Position numbers and translations under genes: made by a program
The notes under the pieces: generated by a model
What the model was told of the DNA's origin: nothing
Seen by the model: the letters and a program-made list of their open reading frames with translations, nothing else
The model's database searches: none
Source: Paenibacillus agricola
GTDB taxonomy: Bacteria > Bacillota > Bacilli > Paenibacillales > NBRC-103111
Direction: 5' to 3'
NCBI RefSeq assembly: GCF_011440305.1
Contig: NZ_JAAOIW010000004.1
Coordinates: forward strand, 248,001 to 312,000
DNA length: 64,000 bases
In this document: piece by piece, positions 27,235-35,902 of the stretch
Numbering within the stretch: position 1 is the first letter of the stretch
Layout: every line of letters begins with the position of its first letter

Positions 27235-27251
27235 TTACTTTTATTGAGTAA
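27235..27251 (+). promoter_or_regulatory. Probable HxlR/YodB-type operator in the hxlR-family promoter
   Basis: TTACT-N7-AGTAA is a perfect inverted repeat placed just upstream of a likely -10 (TACAAT, 27259-27264) of the HxlR-family gene. TACT-N7-AGTA is the layout I recall for YodB operators of Bacillus subtilis, so autoregulation is likely. Repeat seen in sequence; binding inferred. Confidence 0.6.
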
Positions 27252-27289
27252 CTTATGCTACAATGTATGTAGAGAAGGAGATGATAGCA

Positions 27290-27601
27290 ATGGCTGATCA
27301 TCAGCTTTGCCCAAAGTTTGAAGCAGCATTCGGAATATTGGGAAAACGTTGGACTGGCTTAATCATTGAATCCCTGTTGCATGGTCCAAGAAGGTTCAAG
27401 GATATTTCTGAAATGATACCCGGCATGAGCGATAGAATGTTGGCTGAGCGGTTTAAGGAGCTGGAGGCCGAAGGACTTATCCATCGCCATGTTTACCCGG
27501 AGACTCCTGTTCGCATAGAATATGAATTGTCGGAAAAAGGAAAAGCACTGCGTCCTGTTATGGAAGCCGTGCATAATTGGGGCGAGCATTGGGTTATGTA
27601 A
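27290..27601 (+). CDS. HxlR-family redox-type regulator (YodB/CatR-like)
   Basis: Winged-helix repressor of 103 residues. The start MADHQLCPKFEAAFGILGKR matches the YodB/CatR branch, in which the near-N-terminal Cys (Cys7 here) is the sensor for quinones, diamide and other electrophiles. The core continues RWTGLIIESL, MSDRMLAERFKEL and an HRHVYPETPVRIEYELSEKG wing. ATG 27290 is set by GGAG nine bases upstream. A perfect TACT-N7-AGTA repeat in its own promoter supports autoregulation. No azoreductase or dioxygenase target is adjacent, so the regulon must lie elsewhere. Confidence 0.9.
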   Translation: MADHQLCPKFEAAFGILGKRWTGLIIESLLHGPRRFKDISEMIPGMSDRMLAERFKELEAEGLIHRHVYPETPVRIEYELSEKGKALRPVMEAVHNWGEHWVM

Positions 27602-27623
27602 GTAGTCAAGGAATGCACGAACA

Positions 27624-27675
27624 AAAGGCCATTTACTGGAGATTCATACTAATCCGAGTATTGGCTTCTTTTTTG
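27624..27675 (+). terminator. Possible terminator after the HxlR-family gene
   Basis: Inner arms ATACT/AGTAT and outer arms AAGGCCA/TGGCTT are followed by CTTTTTT. The outer pairing is long-range and imperfect, so this is tentative. Confidence 0.4.
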
Positions 27676-27723
27676 TGCTGTAAGCGCTTATAATCTAAGG
27701 ACATCGCTGAAATAATTAATAGA

Positions 27724-27858
27724 TCAAGCTCCATCAAGCTCCATGCTTTTGTCAACCACTTTAGAATGTGTTAATTCATAACCGTTTAGAGTGACCAATT
27801 CATACAATACTTTATTGAGCATTTGGATCTCCTGTTCAATATGTGGGGCAATATTCAT
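27724..27858 (-). CDS. Spo0E-like aspartyl-phosphate phosphatase
   Basis: A 44-residue protein. Members of the Spo0E family dephosphorylate Spo0A~P and so delay sporulation. The product starts MNIAPHIEQEIQMLNKVL, has a central turn around LNGYELTH, and ends with the family signature SxxLD (DKSMELDG). This gives the two-helix hairpin of Spo0E. GGAGG seven bases before the ATG gives a strong ribosome site. It is convergent with the HxlR-family gene and divergent from the OmpR-type regulator. Confidence 0.85.
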   Translation of the reverse strand: MNIAPHIEQEIQMLNKVLYELVTLNGYELTHSKVVDKSMELDGA

Positions 27859-28110
27859 TTTACTCGCCTCCTGCTCGTAGATGTTTTCCTATTGAGTTAA
27901 TTTCAGAAAATTTAAGTTTACGATATGCTTGTCCAAAAACCACTTTTAAGATAAAGTTATTAATGGCAGTAATTTGTTTCCCTTACCATCAATTGTCTAT
28001 CTATCTATAAAACATATTATGAACCATTTCTTTTATAAAAGTTGCAAGCTGCTGTTAAATTATTATTAATTTATCTAACCATTTCTTAACAAGTAGGGAG
28101 GAGGGAACCC

Positions 28111-28815
28111 ATGTCTACCGTCTTGCTTATTGAGGACGATCAAAGCATCGCTGAAATGATCTCCATTTATTTATCAGAAGAAGATTATTCGGTTCATTGG
28201 GGTGCAAACGGTAAAGAGGGAACGAAATTGTTTCATAGCATCGAACCTGATGTTATTATATTGGATATTATGCTTCCAGATACGAATGGCATGGAATTAT
28301 GCAAGGAGTTTCGAACCGTATCGAATGTCCCAATTATGATGATATCTGCCAAAAGTGAGGTTTCTGAAAGAGTGAAGGCACTTATTATTGGTGCTGATGA
28401 TTATTTATGCAAGCCCTTTAGTATGCGTGAGCTCGCTGCCAGGACAAACGCACTATTAAGGCGGTCATCTTTAACTAACACCGCACAGTCCCATGCTGTA
28501 ACTCTCGAAGAAGAGTCGACGATTGATATGCAATCCATTAAGATTGATATGGAAAAACGATGTATTTACTTGCTTAACCATCCGGTCGAAACGACATTTT
28601 CGGAATTTGAGATTATGAGGCATTTTTGGATGCATCCTGGAAAAGTGTTTTCAAGAGAAGAGCTTCTGAATAACATACGTGGCATTGATACCTTTGTTAC
28701 CGAACGCTCGGTTGACGTCCATATTACTAACCTTCGCAAAAAAGTTGAAATCGATCCTAAAGAGCCCAAGCATATTAAAACCGTTTGGGGGGTAGGTTAC
28801 AAATTCGAACCTTAA
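28111..28815 (+). CDS. OmpR-family response regulator, orphan
   Basis: DNA-binding regulator of 234 residues. Receiver domain with the acidic pair IEDD, phospho-acceptor Asp in VIILDIMLPDTNG and Lys in DDYLCKPFSM. The C-terminal winged helix ends in SVDVHITNLRKKVE and VWGVGYKFEP. A strong ribosome site (GGGAGGAGG) precedes the ATG. No histidine kinase gene is adjacent and a terminator follows at once, so its partner kinase is encoded elsewhere. Confidence 0.93.
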   Translation: MSTVLLIEDDQSIAEMISIYLSEEDYSVHWGANGKEGTKLFHSIEPDVIILDIMLPDTNGMELCKEFRTVSNVPIMMISAKSEVSERVKALIIGADDYLCKPFSMRELAARTNALLRRSSLTNTAQSHAVTLEEESTIDMQSIKIDMEKRCIYLLNHPVETTFSEFEIMRHFWMHPGKVFSREELLNNIRGIDTFVTERSVDVHITNLRKKVEIDPKEPKHIKTVWGVGYKFEP

Positions 28816-28817
28816 TA

Positions 28818-28872
28818 TAAGCTCCTGCAAAGTTTGTGCATCCCCGCACCTTTGATCAGGAGCTTTATTTAT
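28818..28872 (+). terminator. Rho-independent terminator of the OmpR-type gene
   Basis: AAGCTCCTG and CAGGAGCTT form a perfect nine-pair stem, then TTATTTATTTTT, a few bases past the stop codon. Confidence 0.8.
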
Positions 28873-29031
28873 TTTTCAAAGCGCAAACCCCTGCTGTGGG
28901 GCGTGAGCGAGGGCGTAAGGGATTGAAACGCCCTTATTTTTCATTTTGTCCATTTTAAACAACTCGCTTATTTTTCTTTCATACTGTAAAAAATATGGAA
29001 ACATCCTTTTTGTTTGCATATTTTCATCAAA

Positions 29032-29060
29032 CAAAAAAGAGCCGCTTCCTCAGCAGGCTC
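29032..29060 (-). terminator. Rho-independent terminator
   Basis: On the minus strand GAGCC and GGCTC form a stem (extended by GC/GC across a bulge) followed by six T, about 30 bases past the stop of the 164-residue hypothetical gene. Confidence 0.7.
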
Positions 29061-29086
29061 CCTTCCTAACTAATAACGCTCGACTA

Positions 29087-29581
29087 TTACTTATCCAGAC
29101 CGTCACGGGTACGATCCAGCTCTAGTAGCAACTTTCTTACGCCTTCTTCGGTCAGCTCAGAGGATTGCTTAAATTGCAGCAATTGCTCGCGAAGCTTGCG
29201 TCCAATCTGCTCATTGTCCTCTTCCTGATCGGTATAAGCTGGATCAAACCATACGTAATCGCCATCCGGTCCATTTCTTAGAAAGGCTTGCGTCCAGCAT
29301 TGTGGATAGCTGTAATCCTGTTCGCCTAACACAATAGCAAGCACATCGTCATTTTCAAGCGGCATCAGCTGGTGGAAGGTTTCTTCACCGTTGCTCTCTG
29401 GCCCCAGCGCCGCGACCTGCTTGTGCATATAAGCATAATGAAGATAATGCTCTCCCGTCAATTTGTCCTTGGATACCTCGTATCGCTCCAAGCCATCATC
29501 CGCAAGCTGTTTAACCATCTCCAACCGCTCCTGCAGCAGCTCGGAAGGCACTCTTTTGATAGACTGCAATGATTCAATCAT
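29087..29581 (-). CDS. Hypothetical protein
   Basis: Soluble acidic protein of 164 residues; no family recognised. The N-terminal third is helical (ELLQERLEMVKQLADDGLER), the middle has aromatic-rich segments (EHYLHYAYMHKQV, DYVWFDPAY), and the C-terminus is a charged helix. AAGGAGGG before the ATG supports translation. Monocistronic, with its own terminator. Confidence 0.72.
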   Translation of the reverse strand: MIESLQSIKRVPSELLQERLEMVKQLADDGLERYEVSKDKLTGEHYLHYAYMHKQVAALGPESNGEETFHQLMPLENDDVLAIVLGEQDYSYPQCWTQAFLRNGPDGDYVWFDPAYTDQEEDNEQIGRKLREQLLQFKQSSELTEEGVRKLLLELDRTRDGLDK

Positions 29582-29653
29582 TTGTGACCCTCCTTAGAGT
29601 TTTCGAAGAAAACTTACTTCGTAAGCATAAGCTAAGAGTTTTGCTTGCAAAAC

Positions 29654-30274
29654 TTACTTCAAATTAAGGCTGCGTTTGGGCAGCCGCCATTTAAAAAATA
29701 CGGATACCATCCGAAGAAAGACAATCAGCACGAATAGGGTAAGCAAATGGTAGGAGCCTTGGAACCAGCCGAGACCGATCAATAGCCCCGACAGCATACT
29801 CCATACCGCATAGATTTCATCCCTAAACACCAATGGCTTGCGTCCTGCCAGTATATCTCGGATGATGCCTCCACCAATGCCAGTCATAACGGCAGCAACA
29901 ATGATAGCGCTAATCGGATGCCCCATATTACTGGCGTATAAGGCTCCTTGGATGGAGAAAGCACCTAGCCCTATCGCATCAAAAATCAATTCCCATGTTT
30001 TCCAGCGGCGTATCCAGCTAGTCGGGACAATAAAGACAAGTGCAGCAGCGATTATTGCCGTGTTTAAATACAAGCCTTGTTCCCATAAGGTAGTGACTGG
30101 AATGCCAATCAGTATATTCCGCACGACACCCCCGCCAAAAGCGGTCACAAGCGCCAATACAAAAACACCCAATATATCATAATCCTCTTCCATCGCCACA
30201 ATAGCTCCGCTAACTGCAAAAGCGACCGTTCCGATAATGCTGAACAGCTGCAAATTAATTTCCAATAAGTTCAT
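29654..30274 (-). CDS. UPF0126/TRIC-type membrane channel protein
   Basis: Integral membrane protein of 206 residues related to trimeric intracellular cation channels. It has seven hydrophobic segments arranged as two three-helix repeats. The glycine-rich motifs GGGVVRNILIG and GGGIIRDILAGR are the family hallmark. The true start is ATG 30274, one base after the response-regulator stop; the longer frame to 30427 is a shadow of that gene. Position suggests it is co-expressed with, or part of, the adjacent two-component system. Confidence 0.88.
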   Translation of the reverse strand: MNLLEINLQLFSIIGTVAFAVSGAIVAMEEDYDILGVFVLALVTAFGGGVVRNILIGIPVTTLWEQGLYLNTAIIAAALVFIVPTSWIRRWKTWELIFDAIGLGAFSIQGALYASNMGHPISAIIVAAVMTGIGGGIIRDILAGRKPLVFRDEIYAVWSMLSGLLIGLGWFQGSYHLLTLFVLIVFLRMVSVFFKWRLPKRSLNLK

Positions 30275-30275
30275 C

Positions 30276-30929
30276 TTAAAAAATACCCATATCCTTCGCT
30301 CTTTGTGCCGCTTCTTTGCTGCTACTGCTACCCAGCTTACGTAAAATATTGCCGACATGAACCTTGATCGTCCGGATAGAAACGACATAAATTTCAGCAA
30401 TTTGCGTTTGCGTATGGCCTTTTTCAATTAAATCTAAGACTTGGATTTCCATGGGTGTAAGTAAGTCACGTAGCTCCTTGACCCTTACTTCATGCTCCAT
30501 ATGCTTCAATCGTCGGAACTCCTCACGCATTTTCTCAGCCACACTTGGGTGGATCGGACTACGGTTCACATAAGCATTACGAATAGCCTGTGGGATTTCT
30601 GAAAAATTGGATTTCACCATATAATCGACGGCTCCAACCTTGAAGGCTTCAAAGATCAATTCCTTTTCCTCCATCGAGGTTAACATAATAACCTTGGCGC
30701 CTGTACACTGGACGATCTCTGCTGTTGCCCATATACCCTCAGGACTATCCGACATCATAATATCCATTAATACCACATCAGCCTCCACACGCTCCAGCAG
30801 CTCTACGCCTGATTTTCCGGAGGAAGCTTGGCCCACCATTTCGAAATCGGGTTGTTTGCCCAGATAGCTCACCAGCCCACGTAGCCAATCCGGGTCATCT
30901 TCCACAATAGCAATTCGGATCTTGTTCAT
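30276..30929 (-). CDS. NarL/LuxR-family response regulator
   Basis: Regulator of 217 residues. The receiver domain has VEDDPDWL, phospho-acceptor Asp in VVLMDIMM and the conserved Lys in VDYMVKSNF. A linker helix leads to a C-terminal LuxR-type helix-turn-helix (LTPMEIQVLDLIEKGHTQTQ, then TIKVHVGNILRKLG). Its start overlaps the kinase stop by four bases (ATGA), so the pair is translated together. Confidence 0.93.
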   Translation of the reverse strand: MNKIRIAIVEDDPDWLRGLVSYLGKQPDFEMVGQASSGKSGVELLERVEADVVLMDIMMSDSPEGIWATAEIVQCTGAKVIMLTSMEEKELIFEAFKVGAVDYMVKSNFSEIPQAIRNAYVNRSPIHPSVAEKMREEFRRLKHMEHEVRVKELRDLLTPMEIQVLDLIEKGHTQTQIAEIYVVSIRTIKVHVGNILRKLGSSSSKEAAQRAKDMGIF

Positions 30930-32308
30930 GTGTTGCTGACTCCTTTCCGATTGGGGAAATTGATGAATACCGATGTCCCAACACCCAGCTTGCTATGCAT
31001 GGTCATCGATCCCTTATGCTTTTGAATAATGGTATGACAATAAGAAAGTCCAAGTCCAAAATTCATTTTTTTGCCGCCCTTGGTCGTATAAAAAGGATCG
31101 AAGGCCTGCCTAAGCTGGGTTTTGTCCATCCCGATCCCGCTATCTTTTATTTCTATCGCAATGTTACGTTTCGTCTCTGACAAGCGAACCTGTAATTCTC
31201 CGCCCTGTGGCATCGCTTCCAGCGCATTCATCAAGACATTACTGAAAACCTCAACCAATTGCACCTTATCTCCCCACATTGCTCCTTGGCAACGATATTG
31301 TTTAATAAGGTCTACGTTTTGTAAGCTGGGTGCAAGCATTGCCAGACACTCATCTATAAGCTCTGTTAGTACGATGGCCTCTTCTTTCAAAGCTACATCC
31401 ATCGTCTGACCTTGTATACGGTAAATCATATCATAAATATGCTGGGAAGCATTCATAATCACATCAATATCATGAACAAGCTGCTCAGGATCGGGCTTTT
31501 CGGATTCGGATTTTATTTTCTCACTAAATAAACGAATTTTGCCTACATCATTTTTAATCGCATGGTTAAGAATAGAGGTGCCTGATGTGATCGCCCGCAA
31601 GGTATAATCCAAACGTTGATTTCGAATCGAAATCTGCAGACCCATAAAGCCATAACGAAAGCTGGAAAAGAAAATAACGACTAATGTAAATCCGATCAAC
31701 CATGCGTTATAGCGCCACCACTCACTATTCCCATAAACAGCAGGCAGCACATAAAGGGTAAAAAGCGCAAAAAACATCGTAGGTGCCGCGGCTATCGTCG
31801 TCAGCATCCGCAGCTTGCGCAAATAGGAATTCCGTTCCTTCCATGTCGCATGGACGAGCAGTCCGATACCAGCCAATATAAAAGGCGCTGTCCATACAAG
31901 CACCATCCGATAAGGAATAGGATCATTGACATCGGGATCAAAAGCGAAGGAAAGCAGGGCGGGCAAAAGCAGTAGCCAAGCCATCCCCTTTCTCCAACGC
32001 CATCCTCCACTGTCTGGGTGGTACACGGCAGTAAACATGATGAAGGTATAGGGCAAACCGTAGTAACAAATAAGCGAAGCTACGCGCTCAGCGTAGTTGA
32101 TCATTTCCTCCAAGGCTGGCGTTAACCAGCCCATGCTTAATAAATAAGGGGAAATTTCTTCATTTAAGACAGCAGACAAGCCACCAAAGCCGCCAGTAAA
32201 AGCAATACTCGCTATCCATCTAGTTGTGGTGCGTCTTGGATCTGTAACGATCAGAAGTGTGCCAATCGTCCATAAGCCTATCAGTACAAACATCATAAAG
32301 ATCGGCAC
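30926..32308 (-). CDS. Membrane sensor histidine kinase
   Basis: Kinase of 460 residues. The N-terminal half holds about seven hydrophobic segments with no large extracellular domain, suggesting it senses a membrane or intracellular cue. The dimerisation helix carries the likely phospho-acceptor in ILNHAIKNDVGKI; the ATPase domain has FSNVLMNALEAMPQGG (N box), IKDSGIGMDK (G1) and GGKKMNFGLGLSYCHTII (G2). Starts with GTG 12 bases after kapB. Ends in an ATGA overlap with its response regulator. Confidence 0.92.
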   Translation of the reverse strand: MPIFMMFVLIGLWTIGTLLIVTDPRRTTTRWIASIAFTGGFGGLSAVLNEEISPYLLSMGWLTPALEEMINYAERVASLICYYGLPYTFIMFTAVYHPDSGGWRWRKGMAWLLLLPALLSFAFDPDVNDPIPYRMVLVWTAPFILAGIGLLVHATWKERNSYLRKLRMLTTIAAAPTMFFALFTLYVLPAVYGNSEWWRYNAWLIGFTLVVIFFSSFRYGFMGLQISIRNQRLDYTLRAITSGTSILNHAIKNDVGKIRLFSEKIKSESEKPDPEQLVHDIDVIMNASQHIYDMIYRIQGQTMDVALKEEAIVLTELIDECLAMLAPSLQNVDLIKQYRCQGAMWGDKVQLVEVFSNVLMNALEAMPQGGELQVRLSETKRNIAIEIKDSGIGMDKTQLRQAFDPFYTTKGGKKMNFGLGLSYCHTIIQKHKGSMTMHSKLGVGTSVFINFPNRKGVSNT

Positions 32309-32319
32309 ATCCGTTCATT

Positions 32320-32703
32320 TTATAGATTATATTCCTGCTTGAGCTGTTCCAATTCTTGCAGGGAACGCTCGACCCATTGGGCATTTTGCTGTAGGCTGCG
32401 AATCTCTGCATAAAGCGCACGTTCGAGTGATAACCGGTATTCTTGTACAATGCCATTAAAGGGCTTCACTGTGTAGAGCGGCATCAAGGCAATTTCTCCA
32501 TCGGCTAATGCTCGGCGTTGGTGAAAGAAAGGAACATTCGGATCCATAGGGTTATGTAAATCACCTTGCGTAGGATGCTTTAGCACCGCTTTAATTTTAA
32601 CAGCCGCTTTACCGGAGCTTGACATTTCAACGATTTCGCCTAAGTATTCGCCTGTTTTGTATGTAGCACTAACGATGGTTCCGATTTCAAATTGACCGGC
32701 CAT
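32320..32703 (-). CDS. kapB: Kinase-associated protein B
   Basis: KapB of Bacillus subtilis is needed for activity of the sporulation kinase KinB. This 127-residue protein matches the family closely: FEIGTIVSATYKTGEYLGEI near the N-terminus, AVLKHPTQGDLHNP and VPFFHQRRALA in the middle, and a helical C-terminus with WVERSLQELEQL. There is no KinB-like gene beside it; instead it precedes a NarL-type two-component system. GGAGG precedes the ATG. Confidence 0.9.
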   Translation of the reverse strand: MAGQFEIGTIVSATYKTGEYLGEIVEMSSSGKAAVKIKAVLKHPTQGDLHNPMDPNVPFFHQRRALADGEIALMPLYTVKPFNGIVQEYRLSLERALYAEIRSLQQNAQWVERSLQELEQLKQEYNL

Positions 32704-32941
32704 GATTTGGGCCTCCTTAAGGTTTCAAATAAAGTGATTTCACAAGCTTATTCTTCGAAGTGCGGTGATGAGCGGCTGATGCGTTGGTGCGTGGCCAGAG
32801 TATTCCTACGATTGCTGTTGTTCTCGAATTTCTTGATTGGATAAGAGATTTAATGGTAGAAATTAATGAACAAAGGCACCGCATCGCTATCTCCAGAACA
32901 CTCCGGTCACTTCGCTGGATTATTCACAGCATAATAAGCCT

Positions 32942-33265
32942 TTATTTAATAGTGTCCTGGAACCAGCGGAGTAAATCGTCCACGCCCTGCATCCGGTAGC
33001 GTTTATCTGTAATCCTATGCTGATGAAGGCTTACAATGCAAGGAACGCTCTCGATCTGCCAGCTTTGCACGAGCTGCGGGCAAAAGTTCACATTGCTTTT
33101 GACTATGGGCAGATTGGGCATGATGGCCAAGACCACACTTAACATTCGATCGGTCATTTTGCAGGTACCACACAAAGGGGTATACAAATAAACGAACTGG
33201 CGATCTGCAGATAAGCTTATTCTTGTCCGCACCTGCTGTTCCGTCCATTCCATGATAGCCGTCAT
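32942..33265 (-). CDS. Thioredoxin-family protein
   Basis: Thioredoxin-fold protein of 107 residues. The dithiol motif CGTC lies in YTPLCGTCKMTDRML and the cis-Pro loop in IESVPCIVSLH, where a Cys follows the Pro. It resembles the small YusE/YtpP-type thioredoxins of Bacillus. AAGGGGG precedes the ATG. A redox or repair role is likely; partner unknown. Confidence 0.88.
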   Translation of the reverse strand: MTAIMEWTEQQVRTRISLSADRQFVYLYTPLCGTCKMTDRMLSVVLAIMPNLPIVKSNVNFCPQLVQSWQIESVPCIVSLHQHRITDKRYRMQGVDDLLRWFQDTIK

Positions 33266-33287
33266 GATACATCCCCCTTTTTATGAA

Positions 33288-33806
33288 TTAATCAAGCAGC
33301 TTATCCAATCGCTCCAGGCTAAGAAGCATATGGTCGAGCAGGCTTGGAATATCGTCGATGTGGCTTTCATTCAGCTTAGCGGGAAAGCGCAGCACCAATT
33401 TACTTTTCATTGGCATGGGCTGCTGTCCATATTCCATAATTACATGCTGGGACATTTGCGGGTCTGTTCCCCATATGTCTTCAAGCAATAAAGCGGCATG
33501 GGCACAATCCCGATCGGCATCACCAACGCGGAATACAAACATAAGCTCCAGGCTACAGCCTGGCTTTTGCCGGGGAAGCGCCATCAGCTCTGCGGATAAA
33601 TCGGCTACCGTTGCCATTAAGCTGAAGCTGCCTTCGGCTAGCCCGCCTTCAGCTCGTTTCATTGCCATTTCGAAGCTGCGGGACATGGAGGAAAGCTCGA
33701 CACGATCCATCCGCTCGACAATTTCAATGATCCCGCCGAGATCCATGTCATACACAGCCCCTTCAAACACTACCTTTAGGTTGTCAAAAATCGTCGGGTC
33801 AAACAT
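33288..33806 (-). CDS. Hypothetical protein
   Basis: Soluble protein of 172 residues; family not recognised. Mixed alpha/beta sequence with a beta-hairpin-like stretch (CSLELMFVFRVGDADRDC) and a helical C-terminus. AAGGGAG precedes the ATG. It lies 22 bases upstream of the thioredoxin-like gene, in the same direction, so the two are probably co-transcribed. Confidence 0.75.
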   Translation of the reverse strand: MFDPTIFDNLKVVFEGAVYDMDLGGIIEIVERMDRVELSSMSRSFEMAMKRAEGGLAEGSFSLMATVADLSAELMALPRQKPGCSLELMFVFRVGDADRDCAHAALLLEDIWGTDPQMSQHVIMEYGQQPMPMKSKLVLRFPAKLNESHIDDIPSLLDHMLLSLERLDKLLD

Positions 33807-33833
33807 CTCATTCTCCCTTATTTTAATTTAAAC

Positions 33834-33862
33834 TTGCTTACAGCTGGACAAATCAGTACAAT
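33834..33862 (+). promoter_or_regulatory. Sigma-A-type promoter
   Basis: TTGCTT and TACAAT separated by 17 bases, 35 bases before the start of the small basic protein gene. Confidence 0.6.
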
Positions 33863-33896
33863 GAATTCAGTATGAACAAGGAAGAAGGTGCAATCC

Positions 33897-34109
33897 ATGT
33901 CCGACGAAAACCAAACTAACGACTCCGTTCAAGAGGAGCCAAAGAAGGTCAGCTTGGCTGACGCCATTAAAAACAAGCTTGCCCAGAAGAAGCAAGAGCA
34001 AGCTGATGAAAAGGCGAACGCCCAGCTACGCGGTGGCAACAGCGCCGTGATGAGAAACCAAAATAACAAAAAGCCGAATAACCAACGGCGCCGCACGGGC
34101 GGCAGTTAA
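33897..34109 (+). CDS. Small charged hypothetical protein
   Basis: A 70-residue, very hydrophilic and probably disordered protein: an acidic N-terminus (SDENQTNDSVQEE), a Lys/Gln/Glu helix and an Asn/Arg-rich basic end (NNQRRRTGGS). GAAGGTG precedes ATG 33897; the in-frame GTG at 33888 is less likely. The gene is a clean transcription unit with a promoter and a strong terminator. Function unknown; a nucleic-acid-binding role would fit the basic tail but is only a guess. Confidence 0.75.
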   Translation: MSDENQTNDSVQEEPKKVSLADAIKNKLAQKKQEQADEKANAQLRGGNSAVMRNQNNKKPNNQRRRTGGS

Positions 34110-34115
34110 AGAGAA

Positions 34116-34147
34116 GGATGAGCCTTTACAAGCTCATCCTTTTTTTA
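34116..34147. terminator. Strong terminator, probably bidirectional
   Basis: AGGATGAGC and GCTCATCCT form a perfect nine-pair stem followed by seven T on the plus strand. It ends the small charged gene and faces the converging ABC-F gene. Confidence 0.85.
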
Positions 34148-34157
34148 TTACCATTCC

Positions 34158-35837
<1,680 letters not shown>

Positions 35838-35902
35838 TTAGTGCTGAATAAATCCTGATCATCCGAACATAAATTATACCATAAAAGCCTTATTCCTTCA
35901 CC

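Noticed and set aside
27679-27692. cre-like palindrome TGTAAGCGCTTATA
   Set aside because: One mismatch to the consensus and located downstream of two convergent genes, where repression by CcpA is not expected. It is probably chance, although TAAGCGCTTA is a perfect palindrome.
30275-30427. 51-codon N-terminal extension of the UPF0126 protein
   Set aside because: It lies wholly inside the response-regulator gene in another frame. The family start MNLLEINLQLFSIIGTVAFA begins at 30274.
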